64,000 bases of DNA from Cryptomeria japonica (Eukaryota; Streptophyta; Pinopsida; Cupressales; Cupressaceae): positions 24,922,966 to 24,986,965 of the forward strand of contig NC_081413.1 in assembly GCF_030272615.1 (NCBI RefSeq), read 5' to 3'. The translations under genes were made by a program, and so were the position numbers. Shown in pieces: positions 1 to 11,327 of the stretch (position 1 is the stretch's first letter; every line of letters begins with the position of its first letter). The notes beneath the pieces are model-generated. The model saw nothing but the letters and a program-made list of their open reading frames with translations. It was not told where the DNA came from and did no database searches.

Positions 1-205
1 GAGATTGCCATATCCAATCCAAAAGACAAAGCATGAAATTCCGCATAATTGTTAGTTTTAAAACCAATAGCATGACACTTAGCTCGAATAAAATTTGCAT
101 TGTGATCATAAATTACCATGCCTACCCCAGCTGGCCCAGGGTTACCACGAGAGGCCCCATCAAAATTTAGTTTAAAGTGCCCCTGCGAAGGAGGTTTCCA
201 TCTAG
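1..205 (-). pseudogene. LINE-A ORF2, C-terminal RNase H (RVT_3 type), truncated by window
   Basis: Reading the minus strand gives FKLNFDGASRGNPGPAGVGM followed by VIYDHNANFIRAKCHAIGFK and then TNNYAEFHALSFGLDMAI before base 1. FDGASRGNPGPAG carries the first catalytic Asp and YAEFHAL the catalytic Glu of type I RNase H as found in plant LINEs. The later catalytic Asp residues would lie to the left of the window. No stop was seen in this segment, so the RNase H part is better preserved than the middle of ORF2. Confidence 0.95.
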
Positions 206-1226
206 CAGAGCATCTCTTACCTATTGCATCATTCTTTTTTAAAATTGAACCATGAGAGGGTAAAACTGACAACAGCTTCCAAACTCTAGTAACTCTACTA
301 TCCCAATGCGAAAAAGAAGTAAGATTTTCCAAATTCTTATAAATAAATGACAAAGCAACCTCAGAGATTGAAGACTCAATTTTTAATAAAACCTTAGACA
401 TAGGATACCTTGTTTTTTTAAATATCCCGTTGTTTCTCTCTAGCCAAACATTCCAAATCACAATAGATGGAGATATGATCCAAAGTCATGCATAAAAATA
501 TGAGGCAAACATAAAGGTCCAAGATCTAAAATGGGAAATGAGATCCTTACCAATAACAAAGGATATATTTAACTTCTCAAACAACCACTGTCAACATTCA
601 TAAGCATAATCACAATGTAGGAACAGGTGTGAAGAAGATTCCAAATTTTTGTTACAAAGGACACAAGGGAAAATATCAGTAATACCAAGCCTGTCTAGTC
701 TCATACCTGTAAGGACTCTATCCTGAACTGCCAACCAAGCAAAGGCTCCAGCTTTGGGAAGACAAGCCGAATCCCAAAACAACTTATAAGGCCAAGAAGA
801 TAAATCTTTAGCAAGCATAAGAGAGTCGTAACCATCTTTAACAGTGTACTTACCAGAAATATTCTTTGTCCAAATAAGTTCATCCTCAGAATCAGAAAGA
901 AATACAATTCTATCCCCCAAAATCTTTTCAAAATCTAATTTCATGCTTTGATCAACATCTAAGAAATCAATCGACTTCCATCTAGCTAGCTTAAGGGGTC
1001 CACTAGTCACAATTTCAAAATAATCTGCTACAAAAACACCCCAAAGGGAGGAAAGAACAATGATCAGAGGAGACCAATCCCTAATATTCACCAAAGGTGT
1101 GTGTCCATTCCATACTTCATCCCAAAATCTGACCTTTCTACCATTATGAACAATCCATGAGAGATGAGGAAAAATAACTGATCTACATTTACAAAGGAAA
1201 TTCCAAATAGAAAAACCCGAAGGCAA
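206..1226 (-). pseudogene. LINE-A ORF2, zf-RVT and linker region
   Basis: After the frameshift near 1240 the reading frame shows VRFWDEVWNGHTPL, then the zf-RVT-like signature FAWLAVQDRVLTGMRLDRLG followed by CVLCNKNLESSSHLFLHCDY. This Cys/His region joins RT to RNase H in plant L1 elements. A TGA at 593-591 follows ECQW-type context (AYEC*QWLFEKLN) and again fits a lost Trp; a second TGA is at 488-486. Apart from these stops the frame runs on through VIWNVWLERNNGIF to ARWKPPSQGHFKLNF and directly into RNase H. Confidence 0.9.
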
Positions 1227-3087
1227 ATTTGAGACTTTAAAATGTACTCTCTCGGTCCATTATTTAAATATTTGGCAAACATAATCTGTGCCCATAAGGA
1301 GCTAGGCTTGTCATATAATTTCCAAACCAACTTAGCACCTAAGGCTAAATTCTGATTCTCTAAACTCCAAATTCCTGTTCCCCCAAGTTCCTTAGACAAA
1401 CATACCTTATCCCATGCAAATAAAGGGAGTTTCTTTTTGCCATCTTTATTATTGTTCCAAAGAAAATCTCTAAGAGTATCCTGTAAACTAACAATGGCTT
1501 CTTTTAGAGACTTCAAAATAGACATGAGATATATGGGAACAACATTCAAAACAGACTTGATGAGAACAATTTTACCCGCCAAAGTTAACCATCTATGATT
1601 CCATGAGAGAATTCTTTTAGAATTGACCGAAATAATCTTATCCCAAAAACCAATCTTATCCTGTTTAACAAAGAAAGGAATCCCAAGGTAAGTACATGGA
1701 AGATTTCCAGTCTCAAATCCCAAAAGGATTGCAACCTATGCTGAACCAGTTGTGATGTATTAAGGAAAAAAATATTTGATTTATCACCATTCACTTTCTG
1801 ACCAAAAAATGATGCATAATTTTGTATTATTCCTTTAATCACTTTTGCCTCAACTAATGAAACATGTCCAAATAATAGAGTATCATCTGCAAAGAGACAA
1901 TGAGAAATACTTTGGGGAATATTCTGAATCGTTATACCTTTCCAAATCCCCCCCACTTTAGCAACCCTAATAGCCCAATTAAAGGTTTCAGCTAGGAGAA
2001 TAAACAAAAAGGGAGAAAGGGAATCTCCTTGTCTCAAACCCCTAGAGGAAGTGAAAAAACCACAAGGAGAACCATTAATTAAAACCGAGAATCTAGCAGA
2101 AGAAATACATGCATGAATCCATTTGACCCAGGCCTTGGAAAAACCTAACTTCTCAAGAACAACACATAAAGCCCCCCACTCTACTCTATCATAAGCCTTC
2201 ATCATGTCTAGTTTAAGTATCATGGCCGAGGTTCTTTTGGTGGAAATAGAATGTAGCACCTCATGTGCTACAATTGCACCCTCTATCGTCTCCCATCCGG
2301 GAACAAAACCACCTTGCTCCAATGAAATGATCCTAGGTAGAATTTTCGCCAACCTAAGGGAAATTGCCTTCGTAAATATCTTATACAAAGTGTTACATAA
2401 AGCAATGGGGTGAAAGTCAGCAAAAGTCTTAGTATCCTCTTTTTTAGGAATAATTGCAATCATTGTAGTATTAAGTTCTTTTAAAATGGACCTATTTCTC
2501 ATAGATTCCTCAAGAGCCAATAAAACATCATTTCCCACAAAATCCCAACATTTCTGTAAAAATAAAGGAGTAAAACCATATGGTCCTGGGGCTTTATCTA
2601 GATTCATGGCAAAGATAGCACTCTTAACTTCTTCTAAGGAAAAGGGAGACATCAACATCTTATTGTCTTCCAAAGATACTAAAGGAGGAATATTAGATAT
2701 AATATCATTGTTGAGATTTACATTTTTCGAAGATAATAATGACTTAAAAAACCTAACTGCCTCTGAAGCAATGTCCTCTGGCTCTGTCAATAAATTCTCA
2801 TTCTGACACTGAATACAAGATATCCTATTCTTACATCTTTTAATCTTAGTTGAAGAATAAAAAAAATTTGTGTTCCTGTCACCATCTAAAAGCCATAACT
2901 CTCTAGATTTTTGTCTCCAATAGATTTTCTTTCTAGCTAACACCTCCTCAAGCTCTAATTTTAGTGACTTCAATTCATCAAAAACTTGTGGCACCATATC
3001 ATGTTGAATCACATGAGTATTAAAACACTCAATCGTATCTTGAATCCTTTGTTTCTTCTTAAAAATGTTTTTAAAATGCGAGATATT
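1088..3087 (-). pseudogene. LINE-A ORF2, reverse transcriptase domain with one frameshift
   Basis: This part copies the element RNA into DNA. It is in frame with the endonuclease. The RT core shows IPKKEDTKTFADFHPIALCN, the motif A Asp in LKLDMMKAYDRVEW (about 2177-2218), SRGLRQGDSLSPFLF and the catalytic FADDTLLFG (about 1868-1897), so the active-site acids are intact. A frameshift near 1723 interrupts the stretch normally read LPCTYLGIPF, and the thumb continues in another frame to about 1240 (KRILSWNHRWLTLAGKIVLIK, FLWNN, GGTGIWSLENQNLALGAKLVWK). A second frameshift near 1240 leads into the zf-RVT region. Family membership is certain; the copy cannot make a full protein. Confidence 0.95.
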
Positions 3088-3966
3088 TCATTCCCTAATA
3101 TTCAATTTCAAATAACTTAACTTCTTAGCAATCTGAAACATACGAGACCCAGAACAAAAAGGAGTAGAATTCCACCATTTCATAAGTAGAAGTAAAAAGG
3201 AAGAATCCCTAAACCACATGTGCTCAAATTTAAATGGAGACTTAAAAGAAGCCCTATCCTCAATAACTGAAAGAGAAATTGGAAAATGATCAGAACCTAA
3301 GACCGGTAGAATAGAGGAAAAGAATTCAAAATCTGAATGAATCCAATTCTCAGATAACAAAAGCCGATCTAATCTCTCAGCAATCTGAGAAAAATCCCTT
3401 CTCATGTTTATCCATGTGAAAACCTTCTGAGACTTACAATAAAAAAGGCTTATATCAGAAATGAAATCCCCAAAGTCATCCATAATCCTTTTATTAGGGA
3501 AAACACCTCCTCTTTTCTCATCTAAATCAGTGATAGCATTAAACTCACCCTTGAAGATAATAATGGAACCATGTTTTAAGGGAGAATAAATCCTCTTTAA
3601 TTCACCCCATAACTTACTCTTCCCTTGAATTCTTGACGGAGCATAAATATTAAAAAACCAGAATTTAACCTTCAAAATCTTGCTTATAACTAGAGCCAAC
3701 ATCCAATTTGTAGTAGATGCCACTAACTGTACCTCAATATTATAATTATTCCAAAGTAGTGCCAAACCTCCTGAAGCACCACAAGCCGGAGAAGAAAGAA
3801 AATTCCACCTTCTCCAAGATGAAAAAACAAAATTAGCAGACTCCTTTGACAACTTTGTTTCTTGCAACATAAAAATATCACACTTAATTAAGTCCATTTG
3901 GGACTTAATTAAGTGTCTCTTGTTAGGGGCATTTAAGCCCCTAACATTCCAAGAAATAATTCTCAT
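3088..3966 (-). pseudogene. LINE-A ORF2, apurinic-type endonuclease domain
   Basis: This is the N-terminal exonuclease-endonuclease-phosphatase (EEP) domain that nicks target DNA for target-primed reverse transcription. I chose the ATG at 3966-3964 because it opens MRIISWNVRGLNAPNKRHL, the classic EEP start. Downstream are QETKLSKES (catalytic Glu region), SGGLALLWNN and the terminal GSDHFPISL with its His. One catalytic motif is changed: GDFN reads GEFN (near 3535-3550), an Asp to Glu substitution that would weaken nicking. The domain runs in frame into the RT region; the only break is a TGA at 3090-3088 in LNIRE*NISHF, best read as an original Trp (TGG to TGA). Confidence 0.93.
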
Positions 3967-3971
3967 TTTCC

Positions 3972-6211
3972 TCAAGGGGAGGCCGAAGCTCCCCTCTTCC
4001 CAATAATCGAAGAATTTTTGCCTTCCCCAAAGCAACCTTGCAAATTACGTTTCATAGCCCCTGATCTTGTCACAGGTGGACTAGTCACGAATCTTTTACT
4101 CCTCTTTCTTTTTACACTTACAGGAGTTAGGCATGTTTTCTTAGGCCTACCAATTGAGACTGAATGCCTCCCTTGCCCACCAGCAGGAGAAAGGGACAAA
4201 GTCTTTTGAATTCCAGCATCAATTTCCATTTGAGTCTTAAGATTATTTGGAGGCCTACCTCTCCTAGGAGAAACCACCGATGGTGAAAAAACTGGAGTTG
4301 TTTGGACAATTGGTAAACTCTTGCATGACTTTGGAGAAGCCAGGATAAATGGATTATCTTCAAAACCCAACTCTATTGTAGCCAAAACCGCAAAAGGATT
4401 AGCAGATGCAGAAATTGGAAGGGTCGAGTTTATACCCCCCAAATCATTCTCAATTGAACAAACAACTCTATCAGTAATACCCTCATCCATTTGATGTGCA
4501 TGATTGTTCAAAATATCATGTACTTGCTGAACCAAATTCTCATCTGGCATAATAATAGGGACAACCTCTGATGGATTACTATTCCCTAAGGAAGATTCAT
4601 TAGCCATATTAATTTCAACATTCAGAGGGGAATTATTAGACACCAAATTCTTAATTTCTTGAACTAGAGAAGCATCATTAGGAAAACCTATGGCAGGTAC
4701 CTGCTTAATAGTTTCCATATTAACCACTGCACTCTAAATTCACATTCTTTGAAGAATCCAAAACCTCCTTTTGAGTGCATGAAGACAAATTGTCGTCCTT
4801 ACCCTTTGTGTGATTATTTGGCATCTTAGGGAAATCTATCATCAATGGGTGATCTACTCCATTCATCGAGGGATTACCATCCACTATACCCTCATTATTA
4901 GAAAATGTGTTAAGTAAAGACGAAAGTGAGACCGAACCCGAAGTGTGATCATTTGGTTTCCCAGAACTACAGATTATTTTCAAGATTAATGTGACCTATT
5001 TCTACCAATTTATGTGAAGAGACATTTCCACATCCTTCAATCGAAGGCCCCGCTGACAAACTATCTTTATTAAGGGATTTAGGGAAAGAGTCAACAACCT
5101 GCTGGTTTTTCTTAAAATCCATAAGTAAAGGAGCATCCAAAAGTAAAGGAGACTTAAGAAGCTCCTTATCTAATTTCTCAATTGACTGGCACCAAATACC
5201 ATCATGAGACTTGATATTACAAGTACGGGGGCAAACATTGTTAGAGTTAATAAGAACACAAATTTTTACCAGAACCTCCCCCTCCACAAAGTCCATTTTA
5301 GATGTTAAAAAAGTTCCAATAGTATTTCCAATTTTCTCAAGAACATCTGGATCCATAAATTCAAAAGGAATTTTAGGTAAACCAAACTAGAAAGGAATAA
5401 GTTTCGAACTAGACCAAGAAGGAACAGAAAAAGGTTTCCAAGCCGCAATTGAAATTAAATGTTTTCCAAACCAATGATGCGAAGTTCTTAATACCTCATT
5501 TCTGAAAGAAGGAGAATCAAAGACAATAATAAAAGCATTCGCAGACAATAATTGAAAATAATGCATATCCCCCCATCTATTCTGCAATTTATGATAAAGC
5601 TTTAACAATCTAATTTGATCACCCCAAATTTCCCCAAAAATAGCATTTGTATGCAAACAATTCGCTTTCTTATCGACATAAGAACCTAAAAGATCGATAC
5701 AAGGGATAGGAGCCCAAACCTGTGATGAAGAAACCTCGGGTAGAATAGGATCAAATGGAATCTTACTTACCTTTTCCGGACTAGCTTCCTTGAGGTTCAC
5801 ATTTACCTTATTTCCCACCTGCTCTGAAGAAACAGAAACCCTAGCCGCAGTCTCTTTATTTGCCAAGCCAACAACCCTAGCAAACGTTCACTGATTGCGC
5901 AAATCCAAAGACCATTTCCTCGAAAATCCCTTGAATTGCTTCTCAGAATTCCCATGATTTGCACCATTATTAAAACGCCCTTGAGTGAATCTCCTTCCAT
6001 TGTTATTCTGCCTCCATGCCACACTGTGTCTGTTCCCAAAGAAGCCTTGAAAGTATTTTGAAGCTGGCTGAAAAACCTTGTTATTTCCTCTCCGGTTTAC
6101 CTGTATCGCCATGTCCTTCCATCTACCTTTCGTGTAGACCCACGGCGGAACATGAGACGGGTCTTCCCAGCGCACATCCGCCCATGAACCCAAATGTCCT
6201 CTATCAGCCAT
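3972..6211 (-). pseudogene. LINE-A ORF1 (nucleic-acid-binding protein with DUF4283-like domain), broken
   Basis: In LINEs ORF1 coats the RNA and helps form the ribonucleoprotein. The start MADRGHLGSWADVRWEDPSH at 6211 opens an Arg/Asn/Gly-rich N-terminus. A DUF4283-like domain follows at about 5870-5270, with AIFGEIWGDQIRLLKLYHKL, then FGLPKIPFEFMDPDVLEKIG and a Val/Ile-rich end. The CCHC knuckle usual in this family is not evident where expected. The C-terminal part (4727-3972) is Ser/Pro-rich with a basic GRPKKTC...VKRKRSKR stretch that could act as a nuclear signal. In-frame stops sit at 5888 (TGA) and 5387 (TAG); the latter reads as a lost Trp. Frameshifts lie near 4975 and 4725. ORF1 ends TGA at 3974-3972, five bases before the ORF2 ATG, so ORF2 is probably reached by reinitiation or internal initiation. 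Confidence 0.9.
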
Positions 6212-6996
6212 GTCCGATCACTGTAAACATGTACTTTTGTGCTAGCTTGCTAATCTATTTATGTCTATTTATGTTGAATCTTGTGAATTTCAGTTTTGCG
6301 TTTTTTATTTCGGTTTGTAACATACCAAGTCATATATGCTGCTCTAGCAGAAAATAATAGAGAGGGGCACAAACACAAATATTAAAATGATGTCAAATCA
6401 AAGCATAAGTAATTCTTCTTTTTGAAACTGAGAAATTGTTCCTAGGAATTAACATCCATTCTCTTCAATGACGGAACAAATGAGAGAAATGGGAGAGCCA
6501 CGTTATTTTATCTCTCGTCCCAATGAATGACAGCCCCCAATGACTGTGCCCTACCGACATTGAGACACCAATTATAATACAGAATGTTATTTAATTCTAA
6601 CTTTTTCATCTACTTGAAAGCGTACTTACTGCGCACAAATTTCCAAATGGGGGTTGGGTGGGAAAGCATGAAGTCTTTCAGATGTCTCAAACAATCCCTA
6701 AATAGACTTACCCATAGTTTAAACATTAATATCTAAATAAATTTATTGAAAGATTAACAACATGATTGCACTTTTGACTCTACACGATGACTTGCGTAGG
6801 GTGTATAATTGATATATTAAAAAAAATAAGTCCAAGAAAATCCATTGTTATTAAAGTCTCTGATGATCCATTTATGTCTCGATGAATAAGAATGGCATTC
6901 AGCATTGAGTGCTGTGGCCCGCCACGCAATGCATTGGTCCCCCAATACTATGTGGCCAATCTCTACACAGATTTTTCTTTTATTTTTTTGGTTTCC

Positions 6997-7004
6997 TATA
7001 AAAA
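6997..7004 (+). promoter_or_regulatory. TATA box of copy A
   Basis: TATAAAAA in the context TTTCCTATAAAAACCCATGC. Its first base is 68 nt before the first base of the 97-nt foldback, the same spacing as in copies B to E. Transcription would be expected to start about 30 nt downstream, near ATTCAAGCATTGCAGCG. A TCP-site-like TGTGGCCCGCCACGC lies about 80 bp upstream. Confidence 0.7.
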
Positions 7005-7064
7005 CCCATGCAACCAAATAATTCAAGCATTGCAGCGAAAATTGAGAGAACAAATTGCTCATTC

Positions 7065-7161
7065 CTTTCAGAAGCCGTAGTTTGGCACGATCCAATGAGC
7101 ATTTGTTTCACTACTTGATATAAGTGCTATTGTACCGTGCCAAGCTGCGTGCATCTGAAAG
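7065..7161 (+). ncRNA. MIR171-like foldback, copy A
   Basis: The outer 8 bp CTTTCAGA/TCTGAAAG pair perfectly and enclose a long imperfect stem. The 5' arm TTTGGCACGATCCAATGAGC is at 7081-7100 and the 3' arm TACCGTGCCAAGCTGCGTGC at 7133-7152. I count roughly 25 pairs with a few mismatches and a short apical loop region that varies between copies. The 3' arm shares CCGTGCCAA with the miR171 core, and the 5' arm has the TTGGC-CG-CAAT layout of miR171 star strands. It is called an RNA gene from fold and conservation only; expression is unknown. It could instead be a structural palindrome of a mobile element. Confidence 0.55.
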
Positions 7162-8999
7162 TGGTTTGCAACATGTTTAGGTATTTATCAAGTAAGATGG
7201 TTGGGATCTCTCTATATATTGTATATAAAAAGTGGTAAAGATTATTGACTTGAAGCAATGTTTCTTTTGAATGAACAAACAAGCACAGCAAATAGTTTTG
7301 GTCTATACAATATATCTCATATTATTCTCAATTTTTAGAGTTATTTACCGTTTGATAGAGAATAGAATGTTCATTTCGTCTCTGCTATTCTCAAGGAAGT
7401 TTTTTCGGAAAAAATGCATTGTCCTCATTGATATCTATAATCTCACTTTATTAAAATGCAGATTCCATTGTAAGATTTAGACATCATTCTCAAATAAGCT
7501 TATTTATCGTCCAACGTTTAGGAACTCTCTGTTTTTAACCAGATCTAAGGAAACACAACGTTTGAACTGAGAATAACCAGGACAGATTGTTTTGAATGAA
7601 CTAGAAGGCACAGCAGACGATTTTGGTTTATTCCTTGTATGTTTTATTCATCTCATTTTTAAGATTTCTATTAAATCCCATGAAAGTATCTGCTTTTTGA
7701 TAGAGGATAGAAATTTGATTTCTTCTCCGCTAATTTAAATGGAAGTTATGTGCAAGAAGATGGAACATAGGTATTATGACAGAGAGCAAGGTATTATATC
7801 ACTGTGATCTAGACCTTTAAAAAACTGTCAATAGAGCACTGTCATGAATGTAGATCATAAAGTTGTTCACAAATTTAAAACTTAAAAGTTGTAATTTATG
7901 ATTGTTTTTAATATTCTTGTAATTAATTATTCAAGTTAAATTTAGAAGACAAATGAATATTACAGTATATGCCCATGCAGTAGCATCCAAAATAATTTGT
8001 AAGCGAAAGAATCGATATTGCACGCTTTTTTTCCGGTTTCTGTTAAATGAAGAGTTTTTTCATCGACAGATTAAATCTTTTAAGAAAACTGGAAAGATTT
8101 TTTATATATGACCTCAAATTAGGGGTTGACCCCAACAGTAATCGATCTGGTTCGCTCATGGACGAGGTTTTATATGTGGTACCAAATTAGGGTTGACAAA
8201 GAGCGTCCAAAGCTTCCCAACATTAAAGAGAATATAGACTTGTTACAGTAATTGGGTTTCATTAGCTTTAAGTACGTGATCATTAATGACCTTGGTATGC
8301 GTTATACGCCGGCACACCTTATATAAACAAAGATTTCAAGAACACATTATATAGAACACATCAAACACAAACTGCAAAAGATATCAACCACTTTGATAAA
8401 CTATTCTAAGTTTTCAGTGTTGAAACGTTCGTTAATCAATCTTTCAAGGTTGGTGCAACTATGTCCCTTGGAGGGTGGCAGGGCCCCTATAATTCTATGG
8501 TAGAGTGAGGTAGATTGATTTGTGGAAGGCTACCCTATTGCCACCCACCAACCCTAGGGAATCCCATAGAGTAAGGAACACTCTGAACTTTAGTATGGCT
8601 CATCATAAAACTATGTCCCTTAATTATTCTGCAGTTCAATAATCATTCTCTAAGGTTTGGAAACTATATGATCATTTGATCATACAAACACCTTTGATGC
8701 AAAACTATTACATGTTGCCTTATTATATAGATGGCTTTTAAACATTTCTAGAATCTAGGTCAATTTGTCAAAAATAAAAAATAATCAATGTTTTTTTCTC
8801 TTCATCCTTATTTTGTTTCCTTCTAAAATATTCAATTTTAAACTTGTCTTTCTCATTTAATAATTGGTTGTGTGAGAAATTACGTATTCCAATACTCCCT
8901 CTTGATTTTTATTACAAACGTGTGAGCATTCACAATACCCAAATCCATTAACCAATTCTTTCATCAATTGATTTTCAAATATTAAAAGCTTTAATTTGG

Positions 9000-9560
9000 A
9001 AATATTGTTCCTATAAACTCACTATTTGTTGTTTTCTATTTTTCATTTCTTACAAGATAAAGATTTCATTTGACCCAAAATATTTGTTATCCTTTTTGAA
9101 TAGTCAAACCCATCTTAGATTCATTCTCCCAATCCCTATTCCAACTCATATTTTCAAAATGATTTCTCAAGCCACAAACACTACAAGTGTGTAAATCTCA
9201 TCACATCGTTTCTATTTCTTTCCTTATTACAATGAGAACATTGATGCACAATTTCTTTGAATTGATTTGTTTGAACCTGTAACACCTATAGTATCATTTC
9301 CTTTATTTTTTACACATCCAAGGCCCTCATACTTTGGCATCACTATTGGCTCAATGAGATCTTTGATTCCTTGCTCATACTTTCCTAATACTCGCCTTTC
9401 ATATCCCATTCATTTTATAATCTTGAAATCAACAATTTTTTTCAAAAAAAAATTATTCTCATTTCATAACAACTTTTGTAGATTCAAACAAATTATTATC
9501 TTTATCCTTATCATCAAAAACAAATCCAGCTATATCACACAAACCAATTGATTGATCAAA
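9000..9560 (-). pseudogene. Degenerate gag-like fragment with G-patch-like motif and CCHC remnant
   Basis: On the minus strand NGYERRVLGKYEQGI and IVMPKYEGLGCVKNKG (about 9420-9290) resemble the G-patch-like repeat found in some plant retroelement-derived ORFs, with the first Gly-rich motif damaged. About 50 bp downstream another frame reads CSHCNKERNRND near 9240-9190, which looks like a broken CCHC knuckle. No protease or RT follows, and frames break every 50-60 codons. The call rests on short motifs, so the exact family is uncertain. Confidence 0.35.
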
Positions 9561-10030
9561 AGAACACAAATCTTTTGTCCCACACGAGACATCACAAAAT
9601 GGTGGGTTAAATTTCAAAAACATTTTATTTTTCCAACAACTTTATCTTTTCTACTAAATATTCATTTTCCTTCTTAACATCATCAAACAAATTCAATCTT
9701 TCTTTTATATTTTACTTTTTTCTTGATCATTCTCTAAACTTTTTTCAAGATTATCGCTTTTGCAAAAATATTCATATTTATTTTCTAAAATCCTTTAAAT
9801 TTGTTATCAAATTTTTGAATTACATTTATTGTTGTAACTAATCCTACAGTAGCTGTAGCTATAGCTTTTTCTTTAGGGGTGTCTTTAATTACCTAAGTTC
9901 ATTCCTACAATCTATTTCTAAGAACACTATGACATTTTCTAAGACTAATATTTGACTTCCTCACATGAATTCACATTGGTGGCTTTATTTTTTATTTGGC
10001 AAATTTTTACATAGAATACTACTGCAAGTC
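9560..10030. other. No gene recognised between gag debris and Copia-1
   Basis: AT-rich stretch (CTTTTATATTTTACTTTTTTC and similar) with no frame that matches a known family. It lies where the rest of Copia-1 pol should be, so pol was deleted or replaced here. Confidence 0.6.
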
Positions 10031-10232
10031 TCAATACTAATCTAACTACTCCACCATCATACCTTTCCATGCTTACAAATTTTCTTTTGTCACCGGTCAT
10101 ATGATGTGAACAACTGCCATTAATCACCCATTCAGCCTTTTCTTCTACCTTAGCAACCAAAGCTCTCTCCTCAACAGAAAAACTAGTGTAATCAATAGAC
10201 ACAATTCTATCCTCTTTAATGGCAATAAACAT
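10030..10232 (-). pseudogene. Copia-1 protease start, truncated
   Basis: The frame VEEKAEWVINGSCSHHMTGD then KRKFVSMERYDGGVVR is the beginning of a Ty1/copia pol, where the aspartic protease active site normally reads DSGCSxHMTG. Here DSG has become NGS, so the catalytic Asp is lost. Similarity stops near 10030 just after GGVVR, and no integrase, RT or RNase H follows. It is in frame with the gag segment 10781-10248, separated by a TAA at 10250-10248. Confidence 0.85.
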
Positions 10233-10247
10233 AAATTCATCTTCTTC

Positions 10248-11286
10248 TTATTCATCATCTGTAGAACCTTCATCTACAGCATAATAACACTTCTTTTGGT
10301 TCCTAAACTTCCGATTAGACTTATAAAGCTTATCATACTTCTCATATCTATCATTCATATCATGCTTATCAAACTTATCATATTTGTCATACTTAGCCAT
10401 TATCTCCGGACATCTAGAAGCAAAATGTCCTATCCTATTACAAGAAAAACAATTCAAGGGCAAATTTCCATCATACTTACCGACACCTTTAGGCAATCTT
10501 CGAGCAATTAGTGCTTCAAGCTCATCAAGCTCTCTTTCTTTCTCTGCTATCTCTCTTCTTTCTCTTTCATATCTGGATATCCTGCACTTATCGGGATCAT
10601 ATTTCTGCTTACCGAACATAGATGCTGATGCTTTGAATGTTGTCTTAGACTTTCCATGTGATTCTCCAAATTCACTCAGCTCAAATGCAGCAAGTTTTCC
10701 AACCAACACATCTCTTGTCACTGTAGTTACACTCCATATGTCATCAATAGTGGTAACCTTATGTTTATAAGCATGAGGCAAAGATCACAACACCTTAGCA
10801 GCAATATCATCTTCTTCAATCTTCCACCAACAGATCTGATATCAAGGACAAGATCATTCACCAAGTAGTCATCTATGAATGTATGTTCTCATCATCTCCA
10901 ATCTTCAATGTCTCATACCTTCCTTTTAAACTTTGCAACTTAGCAACTTTCACTTGACTATCACCTTCATACAGGATTTCAAGCTTCATACAGATCTCAT
11001 GTGCGGTCTAAAATTCCATAACATTTGTCATTTCAGAATTAGTCAAGGCATTGAGAAATGCTTCATTCACTCTGATGTTATACTCAACTTCCTTAACCTC
11101 ATTAGGAGTGGATGGTCCATACTGAGCAACAACATAGGCATTCTCACTAGTCTTCCAATAATCTTCTTTAAGACATTTCAAATGCACCTCTGTCCATCTC
11201 TTCCACATAGTATAGTTGTTTCCATCAAACCTCAAACTGTCCTTCTTGAAAATAATACCTTGAGTTGTCATCCTAGATCTCCTCAA
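10248..11286 (-). pseudogene. Copia-1 gag with UBN2-like region and CCHC zinc knuckle, broken
   Basis: Gag packages the retrotransposon RNA. The start at 11286 (MRRSRMTTQGIIFKK) opens LRFDGNNYTMWKRWTEVHLK, the DUF4219/UBN2-type N-terminus of plant copia gag. An in-frame stop at 11008 interrupts VMEF*TAHEICMKLEILYEG. A frameshift follows, and the frame resumes at 10781 with LAAFELSEFGESHGKSKTTF, a charged Glu/Arg-rich coil, then the knuckle CFSCNRIGHFASRCPE (CX2CX4HX4C intact) near 10450 and a Lys/Asp/Tyr-rich tail. Family call is firm; the protein is not made as one piece. Confidence 0.88.
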
Positions 11287-11315
11287 GTGATTAAGCTTCT
11301 ATCGAAGGATCTAGT

Positions 11316-11325
11316 TCTGATACCA
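11316..11325 (-). other. Copia-1 primer-binding site
   Basis: On the minus strand TGGTATCAGA is complementary to the 3' end of initiator methionine tRNA, the usual primer for plant copia elements. It lies 2 nt inside the LTR edge at 11328. Confidence 0.85.
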
Positions 11326-11327
11326 AT

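Larger units (their letters stand above)
1..6211 (-). mobile_element. LINE-A, L1-type non-LTR retrotransposon, 3' end cut by window edge
   Basis: On the minus strand the order is ORF1 (6211-3972), a 5-nt spacer, then ORF2 (3966 to beyond base 1) with endonuclease, reverse transcriptase, zf-RVT-like region and type I RNase H. This is the layout of plant L1-clade LINEs that carry an RNase H. Both ORFs are broken by in-frame stops and frameshifts, so the copy is dead, but it is almost complete and therefore not a typical 5'-truncated insertion. The 5' limit is set at the ORF1 start; dispersed copy A begins within about 30-50 bp of it, so the LINE 5' UTR is very short or lost. The 3' UTR, poly(A) and target duplication lie outside the window and cannot be judged. 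Confidence 0.96.
6240..8900 (+). repeat. Dispersed unit, copy A (promoter, MIR171-like foldback, long tail)
   Basis: This stretch aligns by eye with 46120-49380 (copy B, same strand) and with the reverse complements of 35990-38040 (C), 51390-54640 (D), 54640-57370 (E) and 32211-33030 (F). Landmarks in order are GTTTGTAACATA, CGTCCCAATGAATGACAGC, TGTGGCCCGCCACGC, a TATA box, a 97-nt foldback, AGTTTTGGT, AGGGGTTGACCCCAAC, a second TATA-like stretch near 8321 and CCCACCAACCCTAGGG. The right end, near GAAATTACGTATTCCAATAC at about 8890, is where similarity to copy B fades. No terminal inverted repeat or target duplication was found, so I cannot say whether it moves as a transposon or by segmental duplication. 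Confidence 0.85.

Noticed and set aside
2204-2806. Plus-strand frames inside LINE-A
   Set aside because: They are antisense shadows of the RT domain, whose motifs are clear on the minus strand.
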